Positions 25,030 through 31,753 of a DNA stretch of 33,788 nucleotides are shown here, in pieces. Within the stretch, counting starts at the first letter, position 1. Every line of letters begins with the position of its first letter. This DNA comes from an uncultured Lachnospiraceae bacterium. Lineage in GTDB: Bacteria > Bacillota > Clostridia > Lachnospirales > Lachnospiraceae. The DNA lies in NCBI GenBank assembly GCA_910583965.1, contig CAJUAE010000031.1:1-33788 (forward strand), in the 5' to 3' direction. The notes beneath the pieces were generated by a model that saw only the letters and a list, made by a program, of their open reading frames with translations, was not told the origin of the DNA and ran no database searches. The position numbers and the translations under genes are program-made.

Positions 25030-25053
25030 GGAATGGGTTACAAGTTTGAAGTG
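25030..25053 (+). repeat. right attachment site (24-bp core)
   Basis: It is identical to 21346-21369 and is followed by AAAGAGTGA, which would extend the response regulator by Lys-Glu before a stop. Confidence 0.8.
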
Positions 25054-25199
25054 AAAGAGTGAGGACTTCAAAGAATGTAGCATTTACAAGGGCTTGAGTG
25101 CCGTCAGGAGTACGTAATAAAGAGATATCACCTTGGACAAAATCAAACTATTAAATAGATGGAATAAATAAGAATAAAAGTGGAAAAGAAAGTAATAAA
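25030..25199. mobile_element. collapsed second copy of the element (about 170 bp)
   Basis: After the core come the left-arm homologue (25071-25124), a 23-base piece identical to the inside of the retropepsin-like gene (25127-25149), and right-end sequence (25181-25199, TGGAAAAGAAAGTAATAAA) matching 24992-25010 at 18 of 19 bases. The order core, left arm, internal fragment, right end is that of the main element with nearly everything deleted. Confidence 0.6.
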
Positions 25200-25218
25200 A
25201 TTTGTAAAGAAAAAATAC

Positions 25219-25247
25219 TTGACACGCATTCTTTTTTGTAGTATTCT
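25219..25247 (+). promoter_or_regulatory. sigma-70-type promoter of the ylxM-ffh operon
   Basis: TTGACA (25219-25224), 17-base spacer, TATTCT (25242-25247). The tandem repeats begin 24 bases later, so they would form a transcribed leader of about 300 bases. Confidence 0.75.
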
Positions 25248-25270
25248 GGTAAAGCCGTGTGATATATCAA

Positions 25271-25538
25271 ATGGAGAAATAGTGTGAAATTAAAATTTCA
25301 CCCATCTTGATTTGTACGCCTGCTGAAGCAGGCAGATGGGAGTTCGTGTGAAAAATGCTAAATACAGCATTTTGTATTTCTATTTGAGCCATGAAAGGTG
25401 GCATGGGAGTAAAAGCGAAATCAAAGATTTCGCTATCTTGATTTAAAAGTCCGCCACAGCGGACAAATGGGAGTAAAAGCGAAATCAAAGATTTCGCTAT
25501 CTTGATTTAAAAGTCCGCCACAGCGGACAAATGGGAGT
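25271..25538 (+). repeat. four tandem structured repeats (64-67 bp) leading into ylxM
   Basis: Units start at 25271, 25336, 25403 and 25467; a fifth ATGGGAGT at 25531 begins the coding region. Units 3 and 4 are identical over 64 bp; units 1 and 2 are diverged. Each has a first hairpin (in units 3-4 GCGAAATC/GATTTCGC), a single-stranded TCTTGATTT-like segment, a second GC-rich hairpin (GTCCGC/GCGGAC; in unit 1 GCCTGCT/AGCAGGC), then ATGGGAGT. In unit 1 CCCATCT and AGATGGG enclose the second hairpin as a perfect 7-bp helix. Hairpins with changed sequence but kept pairing suggest a transcribed structured RNA. Confidence 0.85.
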
Positions 25539-25542
25539 GAAA

Positions 25543-25899
25543 GTGAAAGCTGGTAACTTGACAGCAAAAGAAGCTGTAATCAAACTAGAAAAGCTTGAAT
25601 ATAAAGGGATGCTCTATGATTTTTATGGAGAACTTTTGACACAACATCAAAAAAAGATATATGAAGATGCAATTTTCAATGACTTGTCCTTGAGTGAGAT
25701 TGCAGATGAACAAGGAATTAGTCGTCAGGGAGTTTACGATTTGCTCAAACGGTGTGATAAATTATTGGTGGATTATGAACAGAAGCTTCATCTTGTAGAA
25801 AAATTTTCCAGAATTAAACAAAGTATCCAGCAGATTAATAAACTTACAGATGATGAGCAGATAAAACGATTGTCCAATGAAATTATAGAGGAGCTTTGA
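25543..25899 (+). CDS. ylxM: YlxM/p13-like DNA-binding protein of the SRP operon
   Basis: The product has the YlxM signature LYDFYGELLTQHQKKIYE and the helix-turn-helix LSLSEIADEQGISRQGVYDLLKRC. The start is debatable: ATG 25531, GTG 25537 and GTG 25543 are in frame. GTG 25543 is chosen because GGGAG (25533-25537), part of the repeat motif, lies five bases upstream, giving 118 residues. The family core begins only at ATG 25609, so the first 20 residues are a local extension perhaps created by the repeat array. YlxM is conserved beside ffh and is thought to assist SRP function. The stop is four bases before the ffh start. Confidence 0.88.
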   Translation: MKAGNLTAKEAVIKLEKLEYKGMLYDFYGELLTQHQKKIYEDAIFNDLSLSEIADEQGISRQGVYDLLKRCDKLLVDYEQKLHLVEKFSRIKQSIQQINKLTDDEQIKRLSNEIIEEL

Positions 25900-25903
25900 G
25901 CAG

Positions 25904-27259
25904 ATGGCATTTGAGAGCTTAACAGACAAATTGCAAAATGTATTTAAAAATTTAAGAAGTAAAGGACGACTGACAGAGGCAGATGTAAAGTCTGCGCTCA
26001 AAGAAGTTAAAATGGCGCTTTTGGAGGCGGATGTCAACTTTAAAGTGGTAAAGCAATTTGTGAAGTCCGTAGAGGAGCGTGCAATTGGCTCTGATGTTAT
26101 GAACGGATTAAACCCTGGTCAGATGGTTATCAAGATTGTAAATGAAGAAATGGTATCTTTGATGGGATCTGAAACCACTGAATTGGAATTGCAGCCAGGT
26201 AAGGCAACGACTGTGATTATGATGTGTGGTTTGCAAGGAGCCGGAAAAACGACCGCGGCGGCTAAAATTGCTGGAAAGCTAAAATTAAAAGGCAAAAAGC
26301 CATTGCTTGTGGCATGTGATATCTACAGACCTGCTGCAATTGAACAATTGCATGTAAATGCTGATAAACAGCAAGTGGATTTCTTTTCGATGGGAAGTAA
26401 TCATAAGCCAGTTGACATTGTAAAGGCATCACTGGAACATGCGGCAAAAAACAATAATAATATTGTAATTGTAGATACTGCCGGACGTCTACATATAGAT
26501 GAAGAAATGATGGCAGAATTGCAAGAAATTAAGGAAAATATCGAAGTACATCAGACGCTATTGGTTGTGGATGCCATGACTGGACAGGATGCTGTCAATG
26601 TAGCGAAAGAATTTGATGAAAAAGTGGGCGTAAGCGGAGTAATTCTCTCAAAGATGGATGGTGATACACGAGGTGGTGCGGCATTATCCGTAAGATCGGT
26701 TACCAGTAAGCCAATTTTATTTGTGAGTACTGGTGAAAAGCTGACAGATATTGAGCAGTTTTATCCTGACAGAATGGCAAATCGCATTTTGGGAATGGGA
26801 GATGTCCTTACGCTGATTGACAAGGTTGCTGAGGCAAACCTTGAAATGGATGCGGAGAAAGAAAAGGAAATGGCTTCGCGTCTGAAAAAAGGTAAATTTG
26901 ATTTTGAGGATTACTTAGAAAGTATGAATCAAATGAAAAAACTTGGCGGTCTTTCCAGTATTCTTGGCATGATGCCTGGTATGGGACTCAAGGCAAGTGA
27001 CATTGAGGCAGCAGTGGATGATAAACAGCTTGCACATATGGAAGCGATTGTGTTGTCCATGACTCCTGCGGAACGCAAGGACCCAAAACTGCTAAATCCA
27101 AGTCGAAAGCACAGAATTGCGAAAGGTGCTGGGGTGGACATTGCAGTTGTAAATCGCTTTATCAAACAGTTTGAGCAGTCTCAAAAAATGATGAAGCAGC
27201 TTCCTGGAATGATGGGAGGTTTTGGTGGTAAAAAAGGAAGATTTAAACTTCCTTTTTAA
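25904..27259 (+). CDS. ffh: signal recognition particle GTPase Ffh (SRP54)
   Basis: The 451-residue protein has the N domain (about 1-90), the GTPase G domain with GLQGAGKTTAAAKIAGKL (G1), DTAGRLHIDEEMM (G3) and SKMDGDTRGGAAL (G4), and the methionine-rich M domain (about 300-451) with MMPGMG, SMTPAERKDP, SRKHRIAKGAG and MMKQLPGMMGG. It binds 4.5S/6S RNA and signal peptides of nascent membrane proteins and docks with FtsY. Normal length. Ribosome-binding site GAGGAG lies inside the end of ylxM, so the two are coupled. Confidence 0.98.
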   Translation: MAFESLTDKLQNVFKNLRSKGRLTEADVKSALKEVKMALLEADVNFKVVKQFVKSVEERAIGSDVMNGLNPGQMVIKIVNEEMVSLMGSETTELELQPGKATTVIMMCGLQGAGKTTAAAKIAGKLKLKGKKPLLVACDIYRPAAIEQLHVNADKQQVDFFSMGSNHKPVDIVKASLEHAAKNNNNIVIVDTAGRLHIDEEMMAELQEIKENIEVHQTLLVVDAMTGQDAVNVAKEFDEKVGVSGVILSKMDGDTRGGAALSVRSVTSKPILFVSTGEKLTDIEQFYPDRMANRILGMGDVLTLIDKVAEANLEMDAEKEKEMASRLKKGKFDFEDYLESMNQMKKLGGLSSILGMMPGMGLKASDIEAAVDDKQLAHMEAIVLSMTPAERKDPKLLNPSRKHRIAKGAGVDIAVVNRFIKQFEQSQKMMKQLPGMMGGFGGKKGRFKLPF

Positions 27260-27285
27260 TACACACAGGCATCTGCCAGCAAAGC

Positions 27286-27350
27286 TGACAAGTGTCCGGT
27301 ACGAGCAGGAGAAGATGAAATTTCTTTGCTCGGTGATATATTATTTTAAA
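27286..27350 (+). other. leader-like structured motif before rpsP
   Basis: TGAC (27286), GTGTC, then CGAGCA (27302-27307) pairing with TGCTCG (27327-27332) around AGAAG and TTTCTT. The same order of elements occurs before rimM (28089-28155). It lies in the 115-base gap between ffh and rpsP. Confidence 0.4.
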
Positions 27351-27374
27351 GAAAGATTTATGAGGTGAAGAAAA

Positions 27375-27620
27375 ATGGCAGTAAAAATCAGATTAAGAAG
27401 AATGGGTCAGAAGAAAGCTCCTATCTATAGAATCATTGTAGCAGATTCGAGATCACCCAGAGATGGAAAGTGTATTGAGGAAATTGGAACATATAATCCA
27501 AACACAGACCCCAGTGAATTTAAAGTAAATGAGGAGCTGGCAAAGAAGTGGTTGTCAAATGGTGCACAGCCTACAGAGGTGGTATCAAAGATTTTTAAGG
27601 CAGCAGGGATTGAAAAATAG
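27375..27620 (+). CDS. rpsP: 30S ribosomal protein S16
   Basis: The 81-residue protein opens with the S16 signature AVKIRLRRMGQKKAPIYRIIVADSRSPRDGK and has the conserved IGTYNP. It starts behind GAGGTGA. S16 helps assemble the 5' domain of 16S rRNA. The position ffh-rpsP-khpA-rimM-trmD-rplS is the standard Firmicute order. Confidence 0.98.
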   Translation: MAVKIRLRRMGQKKAPIYRIIVADSRSPRDGKCIEEIGTYNPNTDPSEFKVNEELAKKWLSNGAQPTEVVSKIFKAAGIEK

Positions 27621-27651
27621 GATGGATCGAACACTCATGGAGGTGTGAATG

Positions 27652-27879
27652 ATGAAGGAGTTAGTCGAGGTTATCGCGAAGGCTTTAGTGGACAACCCTG
27701 ATGAGGTAGTCGTTACAGAGAAGACAGAGGGTAAAAATATCACTGTAGAACTTCATGTGGCACCGACCGATATGGGGAAAGTGATTGGCAAGCAAGGCAG
27801 AATTGCGAAAGCAATCCGCTCTGTTGTCAAGGCAGCATCTTCTAAAGATAATCTTAAGGTGGATGTTGAGATTGTGTAA
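27652..27879 (+). CDS. khpA: KH-domain RNA-binding protein KhpA (YlqC)
   Basis: Two adjacent ATGs occur; 27652 is preferred because it starts at the conserved KELVEVIAKALVDNPDEV and has GGAGG eight bases upstream. The 75-residue protein is a single KH domain with the RNA-binding loop GKVIGKQGRIAKAIR. In Firmicutes KhpA works with KhpB (Jag/EloR) on RNA and cell-elongation control. A strong terminator follows directly. Confidence 0.93.
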   Translation: MKELVEVIAKALVDNPDEVVVTEKTEGKNITVELHVAPTDMGKVIGKQGRIAKAIRSVVKAASSKDNLKVDVEIV

Positions 27880-27885
27880 GATCAT

Positions 27886-27912
27886 AAAAGGTGTTCAAAA
27901 GAACACCTTTTT
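27886..27912 (+). terminator. intrinsic terminator after khpA
   Basis: AAAAGGTGTTC (27886-27896) and GAACACCTTTT (27901-27911) form an 11-bp perfect stem with a tetra-A loop and a T run. The rest of the block therefore needs its own promoter or readthrough. Confidence 0.9.
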
Positions 27913-28088
27913 ATATGCGCTGATTTATATAGATAACCTTTTAATGTCAATTTAGTCAGTTTCTGCTGATTTTCCCTTTGGATGCTTGTGTATATTTTAG
28001 TGCACAATTTTCAATATTTTAATGGATAAATAAACAGGAACCTTTTGATTATATTTTATACATGTGGACATAGAGAGAAATTATGTAA

Positions 28089-28155
28089 TGACGCTCGTGT
28101 CTGATGTGGCGAGTAAAAGAAGTAATTTTTCTTGCTCGATTGTCATGTTAAAGAG
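28089..28155 (+). other. leader-like structured motif before rimM
   Basis: TGAC, GTGTC, then CGAG (28110-28113) pairing with CTCG (28135-28138) around AAAGAAG and TTTTTCTT, then TTAAAGA. It mirrors the motif before rpsP. The rest of the 294-base gap after the khpA terminator is AT-rich and shows no other clear signal. Confidence 0.4.
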
Positions 28156-28173
28156 TTTGATTGGAGAATAAAA

Positions 28174-28683
28174 ATGGACGATTTATTACAGGTAGGGATT
28201 ATCACGCAGCCGCATGGTGTTCATGGGGAGGTAAAAGTATTTCCGACAACAAATGATGTAAAGCGTTTCAAGAAATTGAAGGAAGTTCTCTTGGATACTA
28301 GAAAGGAAAAGATAACTCTTGAAATAGAAAGCGTTAAGTTTTTTAAACAATATGCAATTCTAAAATTTAGAGGCTTTGACTCTATTAATGATATCGAAAA
28401 ATATAAAGGGACGCCCCTTTTGGTAACAAGAGAAAATGCAGTAAAACTTGGACAAGATGAGTATTTCATTGCGGATTTGATTGATATGGCTGTATATGAT
28501 GAGCAGGAACAGTATCTTGGTGTGTTGACAAATGTGATTGAGACCGGCGCGAATGACGTGTATGAGGTCAAATTTGAGGATGGCCGACAAATATTATTTC
28601 CGGCTATCAAACAGTGTATTCTTAATGTGGATATGGAAGGCAGAAAGATGAAAGTACACATTATGGATGGGTTGTTGGATTAG
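28174..28683 (+). CDS. rimM: 16S rRNA processing protein RimM
   Basis: The ATG at 28174 has TTGGAG eight bases upstream; the open frame before it has no good signal. The 169-residue protein has the N-terminal RimM domain (LLQVGIITQPHGVHGEVKVFPTT) and C-terminal PRC-like barrel (IADLIDMAVYDEQEQYLGVL, ILFPAIKQCILNVD). It assists maturation of the 30S head and binds S19. It is followed by trmD with a nine-base gap. Confidence 0.96.
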   Translation: MDDLLQVGIITQPHGVHGEVKVFPTTNDVKRFKKLKEVLLDTRKEKITLEIESVKFFKQYAILKFRGFDSINDIEKYKGTPLLVTRENAVKLGQDEYFIADLIDMAVYDEQEQYLGVLTNVIETGANDVYEVKFEDGRQILFPAIKQCILNVDMEGRKMKVHIMDGLLD

Positions 28684-28692
28684 GAGAGATTT

Positions 28693-29466
28693 ATGCATTT
28701 TCATATTATGACATTGTTTCCTGAGATGGTACTTGAGGGGCTGCGTACTAGCATTATAGGACGAGCAGAAGAAAAAGGATGCATCTCTATAGAAGCAGTA
28801 AATATACGAGATTATACACTAGATAAGCACAAAAAGGTAGATGATTACACATATGGCGGTGGTGCGGGTATGTTGATGCAAGCACAACCTGTCTATGATT
28901 GTTGGAAGACATTAAATAATAATATTATACAGCGAAGAAAATTAGAACAAAAGGGATTATTAGAGAATAATAATGCAACAAAGACAAGGGTAATTTATGT
29001 GACGCCGCAAGGAGAGGTCTTTCATCAAAAAAAAGCAGTGGAATTATCACAGGAAGAAGATTTAATTTTTTTGTGTGGACATTATGAGGGGATCGATGAG
29101 CGCGTTTTGGAAGAAATTGTAACAGATTATATATCGATTGGTGATTATGTGCTTACAGGAGGAGAGCTGCCAGCGATGGTTATAATCGATGCAGTGTCAA
29201 GACTTGTACCTGGTGTTTTGAATAATGGAGAATCTGTCCAGACAGAGTCTCATGCAAATGGTCTTTTGGAATATCCACAGTATTCTAGACCAGAAATTTG
29301 GCACGAGAGAAAAGTGCCAGAAGTTCTTTTAAGCGGACATCATGCTAACATAGAAAAATGGCGTTTGGAGCAATCTTTGGAAAGGACAAGAGAGCGACGG
29401 CCGGAATTATATGCGATGTATTTGGAAGCGAATCCTCCTCAGATTTCAAAAAAAGGGCGAAAATAG
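28693..29466 (+). CDS. trmD: tRNA (guanine-37-N1)-methyltransferase TrmD
   Basis: The 257-residue SPOUT methyltransferase shows MHFHIMTLFPEM, YGGGAGMLMQAQPVYD, LCGHYEGIDERV and the knot region YVLTGGELPAMVIIDAVSRLVPGVL. It methylates G37 of tRNAs with S-adenosylmethionine to prevent frameshifting. A lineage-specific insertion lies at about residues 73-96 (Asn/Lys-rich, NNNIIQRRKLEQKG). Start behind AGGAGAG with short spacing. Confidence 0.97.
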   Translation: MHFHIMTLFPEMVLEGLRTSIIGRAEEKGCISIEAVNIRDYTLDKHKKVDDYTYGGGAGMLMQAQPVYDCWKTLNNNIIQRRKLEQKGLLENNNATKTRVIYVTPQGEVFHQKKAVELSQEEDLIFLCGHYEGIDERVLEEIVTDYISIGDYVLTGGELPAMVIIDAVSRLVPGVLNNGESVQTESHANGLLEYPQYSRPEIWHERKVPEVLLSGHHANIEKWRLEQSLERTRERRPELYAMYLEANPPQISKKGRK

Positions 29467-29476
29467 AAAAATCCAC

Positions 29477-29505
29477 TTGCATTTAAGCTGGATTTATGGT
29501 AAATT
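29477..29505 (+). promoter_or_regulatory. candidate promoter of rplS
   Basis: TTGCAT (29477-29482), 17-base spacer, TAAATT (29500-29505), about 105 bases before rplS. The leader contains AGAGATGGTCCTCT, a small hairpin; an L19-type autogenous leader is possible but not established. Confidence 0.45.
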
Positions 29506-29609
29506 ACTACTGTTGCGAATAAAGAGATGGTCCTCTGGTACAAGTTATATAAGAAATGCTCATAATATAGAAGTATTAAGAACGTCGAAAAAATAAGGAG
29601 GTAAGATAA

Positions 29610-29957
29610 ATGAACGAAATTATTAGAGAAATTGAGAAAGAACAGTTAAAGGAAAACGTTGATAACTTTAAAGTTGGTGATACTGTGCGTGTACATGGTA
29701 AAATCAAAGAGGGTAACCGCGAGAGAATCCAGATTTTTGAGGGTACTGTATTGAAGATTCAGGGCGGCAGCAATAGAAAAACATTTACAGTTAGAAAGAT
29801 TTCTAATGGTGTCGGTGTAGAGAAGACATGGCCATTACACTCTCCGAATGTTGAGAAAGTTGAGCTTGTGAGAGCTGGTAAAGTTAGACGTGCTAAGTTG
29901 TATTATTTAAGAGATCGCGTTGGTAAGAAAGCTAAGGTAAAAGAACTGATGAAATAG
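29610..29957 (+). CDS. rplS: 50S ribosomal protein L19
   Basis: The 115-residue protein matches L19: FKVGDTVRVHGKIKEGNRERIQIFEGTVL, ISNGVGVEKTWPLHSPNVEKVE and RAKLYYLRDRVGKKAKVKE. It starts behind AAGGAGG. L19 sits at the interface of the 30S and 50S subunits. Confidence 0.98.
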   Translation: MNEIIREIEKEQLKENVDNFKVGDTVRVHGKIKEGNRERIQIFEGTVLKIQGGSNRKTFTVRKISNGVGVEKTWPLHSPNVEKVELVRAGKVRRAKLYYLRDRVGKKAKVKELMK

Positions 29958-30023
29958 TTGGTTTGTGTGGCGGAGTTTGGTGACAGACTCCGCTTTTACA
30001 ATTCCTTAAGAAAGGAAAATTTA

Positions 30024-30434
30024 ATGGGATATGTAGAAGAAACAAACGAGTTAAAACTTGATTTTAAGAAAATTACAAGGATGATAGGGCAGGAAGTAAT
30101 TCCTGTCGCAATTCAAAATGTGAATACCAAGGAAATAATTCTTGTGGCATATACAAATGAACAAGCGATGTTAGAATCTATTAAATTGCGTAGGTTAGTA
30201 TTGTGGAGTACATCAAGAAATGAATTGTGGTACAAGGGAAAGACCTCGGGAAACGAATTTGAATTAATAGAAATTTTGGTTAATTGTGAGCAAAATTCAT
30301 TGGTATATAAAGTCAGACCACTAAAAGGAAATATTTGTCACACTTCCTATAAGGGAGTAGCAAACAATTGTTTTTATAGAAGAATTGATATGGAAAGTAT
30401 GCGACTTGTAAACTTAAAGGAAGAAAATGAATAA
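30024..30434 (+). CDS. HisI-like protein (phosphoribosyl-AMP cyclohydrolase homologue) with altered metal site
   Basis: The ATG at 30024 has AAAGGAAAA upstream; the frame before it is not supported. The 136-residue product follows HisI: ILVAYTNEQAM, LWSTSRNELWYKGKTSGNEF and CHTSYKG...NNCF. The three zinc-type cysteines are kept (Cys88, Cys105, Cys116). However the family acidic cluster around the first Cys (DCDxD) reads NCEQN, and the last two Cys are 11 rather than 7 residues apart. No other his gene is near; it follows rplS. It may be a diverged or repurposed copy with reduced or different activity, or a true enzyme with unusual ligands. Confidence 0.8.
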   Translation: MGYVEETNELKLDFKKITRMIGQEVIPVAIQNVNTKEIILVAYTNEQAMLESIKLRRLVLWSTSRNELWYKGKTSGNEFELIEILVNCEQNSLVYKVRPLKGNICHTSYKGVANNCFYRRIDMESMRLVNLKEENE

Positions 30435-30442
30435 TTAGTGAA

Positions 30443-30465
30443 CTTCCCCGACTATGTCGGGGAAG
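30443..30465. terminator. 10-bp hairpin shared by convergent genes
   Basis: CTTCCCCGAC and GTCGGGGAAG pair exactly with a 3-base loop. The antiporter stop codon (TAG on the minus strand, 30452-30454) lies at the loop, so the last codons of that gene form one arm. T runs are weak on both strands. Confidence 0.65.
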
Positions 30466-31633
30466 CTGTGTCTTTGGAATATAATATTTTTAAAATAATT
30501 GGTGTCGATATGGATGATACAATAATCAAAAAGATTACAGATGTAAAGTATACAGGGGTTAGCAAACCTACTGTCAATCCCTTTTGTGCGACAATCAGAG
30601 CAACTTCTCCTCGCGTCATCATTCCAACACCGATTTTAAGAGAATCAATTCCTCTAAATTTGCACAGGCGAGCTGCGATTCCGCAGCCTACAACTTTTGA
30701 GATTAGCCCCACAGCGACAAACGCGATAGAAAATATTAAAATACTCATAGTTACACTTTCTACATTTGTTTTTAGACCAATACTTGCAAAAAAGACAGGG
30801 CCAAACAACATGTACGAGTTTATGTCCATTTTTTCTGCAATGTATTTGGAATCACGAATGGAGCAAAGAATAATTCCGGCTACATAGGCTCCTGTAATAT
30901 CTGCAATACCAAAGTATTTTTCTGCTATGTATGCCATAGCAAGGCAAAGCGCTAACCCTAAAATTGGAATGCGTCTTGTATGTGGATATTTGTTGTCTAT
31001 ATATTGAAAAAGTTTGTAGAAAATAAATCCAATCACAATAGCAAATACAAAAAATAAGACAGTGTTGACCAGAACTGTTATTGGTTTGGAATCTGGACTT
31101 TTAAAACCTATCACAAAGGTTAGCACAATGATACCAATGATATCGTCGATAATTGCAGCACTTAATATAGTGGTGCCAACGCGTCCTTTTAATTTGCCCA
31201 TTTCCTTTAAAGATTCTACAGTGATACTCACAGAAGTCGCGGTTAGTATTGTTCCTACAAAGACTGCCTTGTAAAATTCTTCGGAACCCCAAGGTGAAAA
31301 GCCATAAAAAGCCATATAGAGTAGTGCGCCACATATTAATGGAATGAATACACCAGCACAGGCAATCAGTGCGGCAATTGGTCCTGTTTTCATTAAATCT
31401 TTTAAGTCTGTCTCAAGGCCAGCAGAGAACATTAGCAGTACGACACCAATTTCAGCAAGTTGTATGAGAAAGTCTGATTGTTCCACCCACCCTAACAAGC
31501 TTGGTCCAATTAATAGTCCTGCAATGATTTCCCCGACGACTTGTGGTGCCTTACATTTTCTGGCTGCAATTCCGCATACTTTTGCAGCGACAATAATAAT
31601 TGCCAGATTTTTAAACATGAAATACGATTCCAT
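30452..31633 (-). CDS. CPA2-family cation/proton antiporter
   Basis: The 393-residue membrane protein starts behind GAGGGGG. It has about 12 hydrophobic helices and the Kef/NapA-type hallmarks: QVVGEIIAGLLIGPSLLG near the N-terminus, LLMFSAGLETDL, and the double-Asp SAAIIDDIIGIIV (Asp163-Asp164) of electrogenic antiporters. VAGIILCS and GMMTRGEVALIVAQKG are also family signatures. It lacks the C-terminal TrkA-N/RCK domain of KefB/C, so it is closer to NapA/GerN-like Na+/H+ exchangers. The ion cannot be fixed from sequence. The gene converges on the hisI-like gene. Confidence 0.92.
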   Translation of the reverse strand: MESYFMFKNLAIIIVAAKVCGIAARKCKAPQVVGEIIAGLLIGPSLLGWVEQSDFLIQLAEIGVVLLMFSAGLETDLKDLMKTGPIAALIACAGVFIPLICGALLYMAFYGFSPWGSEEFYKAVFVGTILTATSVSITVESLKEMGKLKGRVGTTILSAAIIDDIIGIIVLTFVIGFKSPDSKPITVLVNTVLFFVFAIVIGFIFYKLFQYIDNKYPHTRRIPILGLALCLAMAYIAEKYFGIADITGAYVAGIILCSIRDSKYIAEKMDINSYMLFGPVFFASIGLKTNVESVTMSILIFSIAFVAVGLISKVVGCGIAARLCKFRGIDSLKIGVGMMTRGEVALIVAQKGLTVGLLTPVYFTSVIFLIIVSSISTPIILKILYSKDTASPT

Positions 31634-31685
31634 TTAAAATTCCCCCTCTTTCGTAGTTTTTCATCGTATTTTCTTTATCGTCTAC

Positions 31686-31714
31686 ATTATATCTTTTTGC
31701 AAATATAAAATCAA
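31686..31714 (-). promoter_or_regulatory. promoter of the antiporter gene
   Basis: On the minus strand TTGATT (complement of 31709-31714), a 17-base spacer and TATAAT (complement of 31686-31691) lie about 50 bases before the start codon. Confidence 0.7.
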
Positions 31715-31753
31715 TATAAATATTTTAGCATATTTTGAAACAGGACTTATTCT

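Larger units (their letters stand above)
21346..25053. mobile_element. decayed integrative element in the 3' end of a response regulator gene
   Basis: A 24-bp direct repeat (21346-21369 and 25030-25053, GGAATGGGTT to TTTGAAGTG) flanks about 3.7 kb. The left copy encodes the end of the response regulator and the right copy carries the alternative end with two extra codons, the arrangement left by site-specific integration into a gene end. Contents are a truncated excisionase-like gene, an IS110 remnant, frameshifted fragments, a 61-residue ORF, a SprT-like metallopeptidase, a 121-residue protein and a retropepsin-like protease. No integrase, relaxase or replication gene is left, so the element cannot move by itself. 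It is more AT-rich than its surroundings around 22.6-24.2 kb, which fits horizontal origin. Confidence 0.75.

Noticed and set aside
25267..25488. A 73-codon minus-strand gene within the tandem repeats
   Set aside because: The frame arises from the repeat sequence; the repeat period is not a multiple of three, the hairpins explain the conservation, and no ribosome-binding site is seen.
25271..25538. CRISPR array
   Set aside because: Units are 64-67 bp in head-to-tail order without unique spacers, two neighbouring units are fully identical, and no cas gene is near.
30438..30887. A 149-codon plus-strand frame overlapping the antiporter
   Set aside because: It is the mirror of the antiporter coding sequence, has no good start signal and no recognisable domain.
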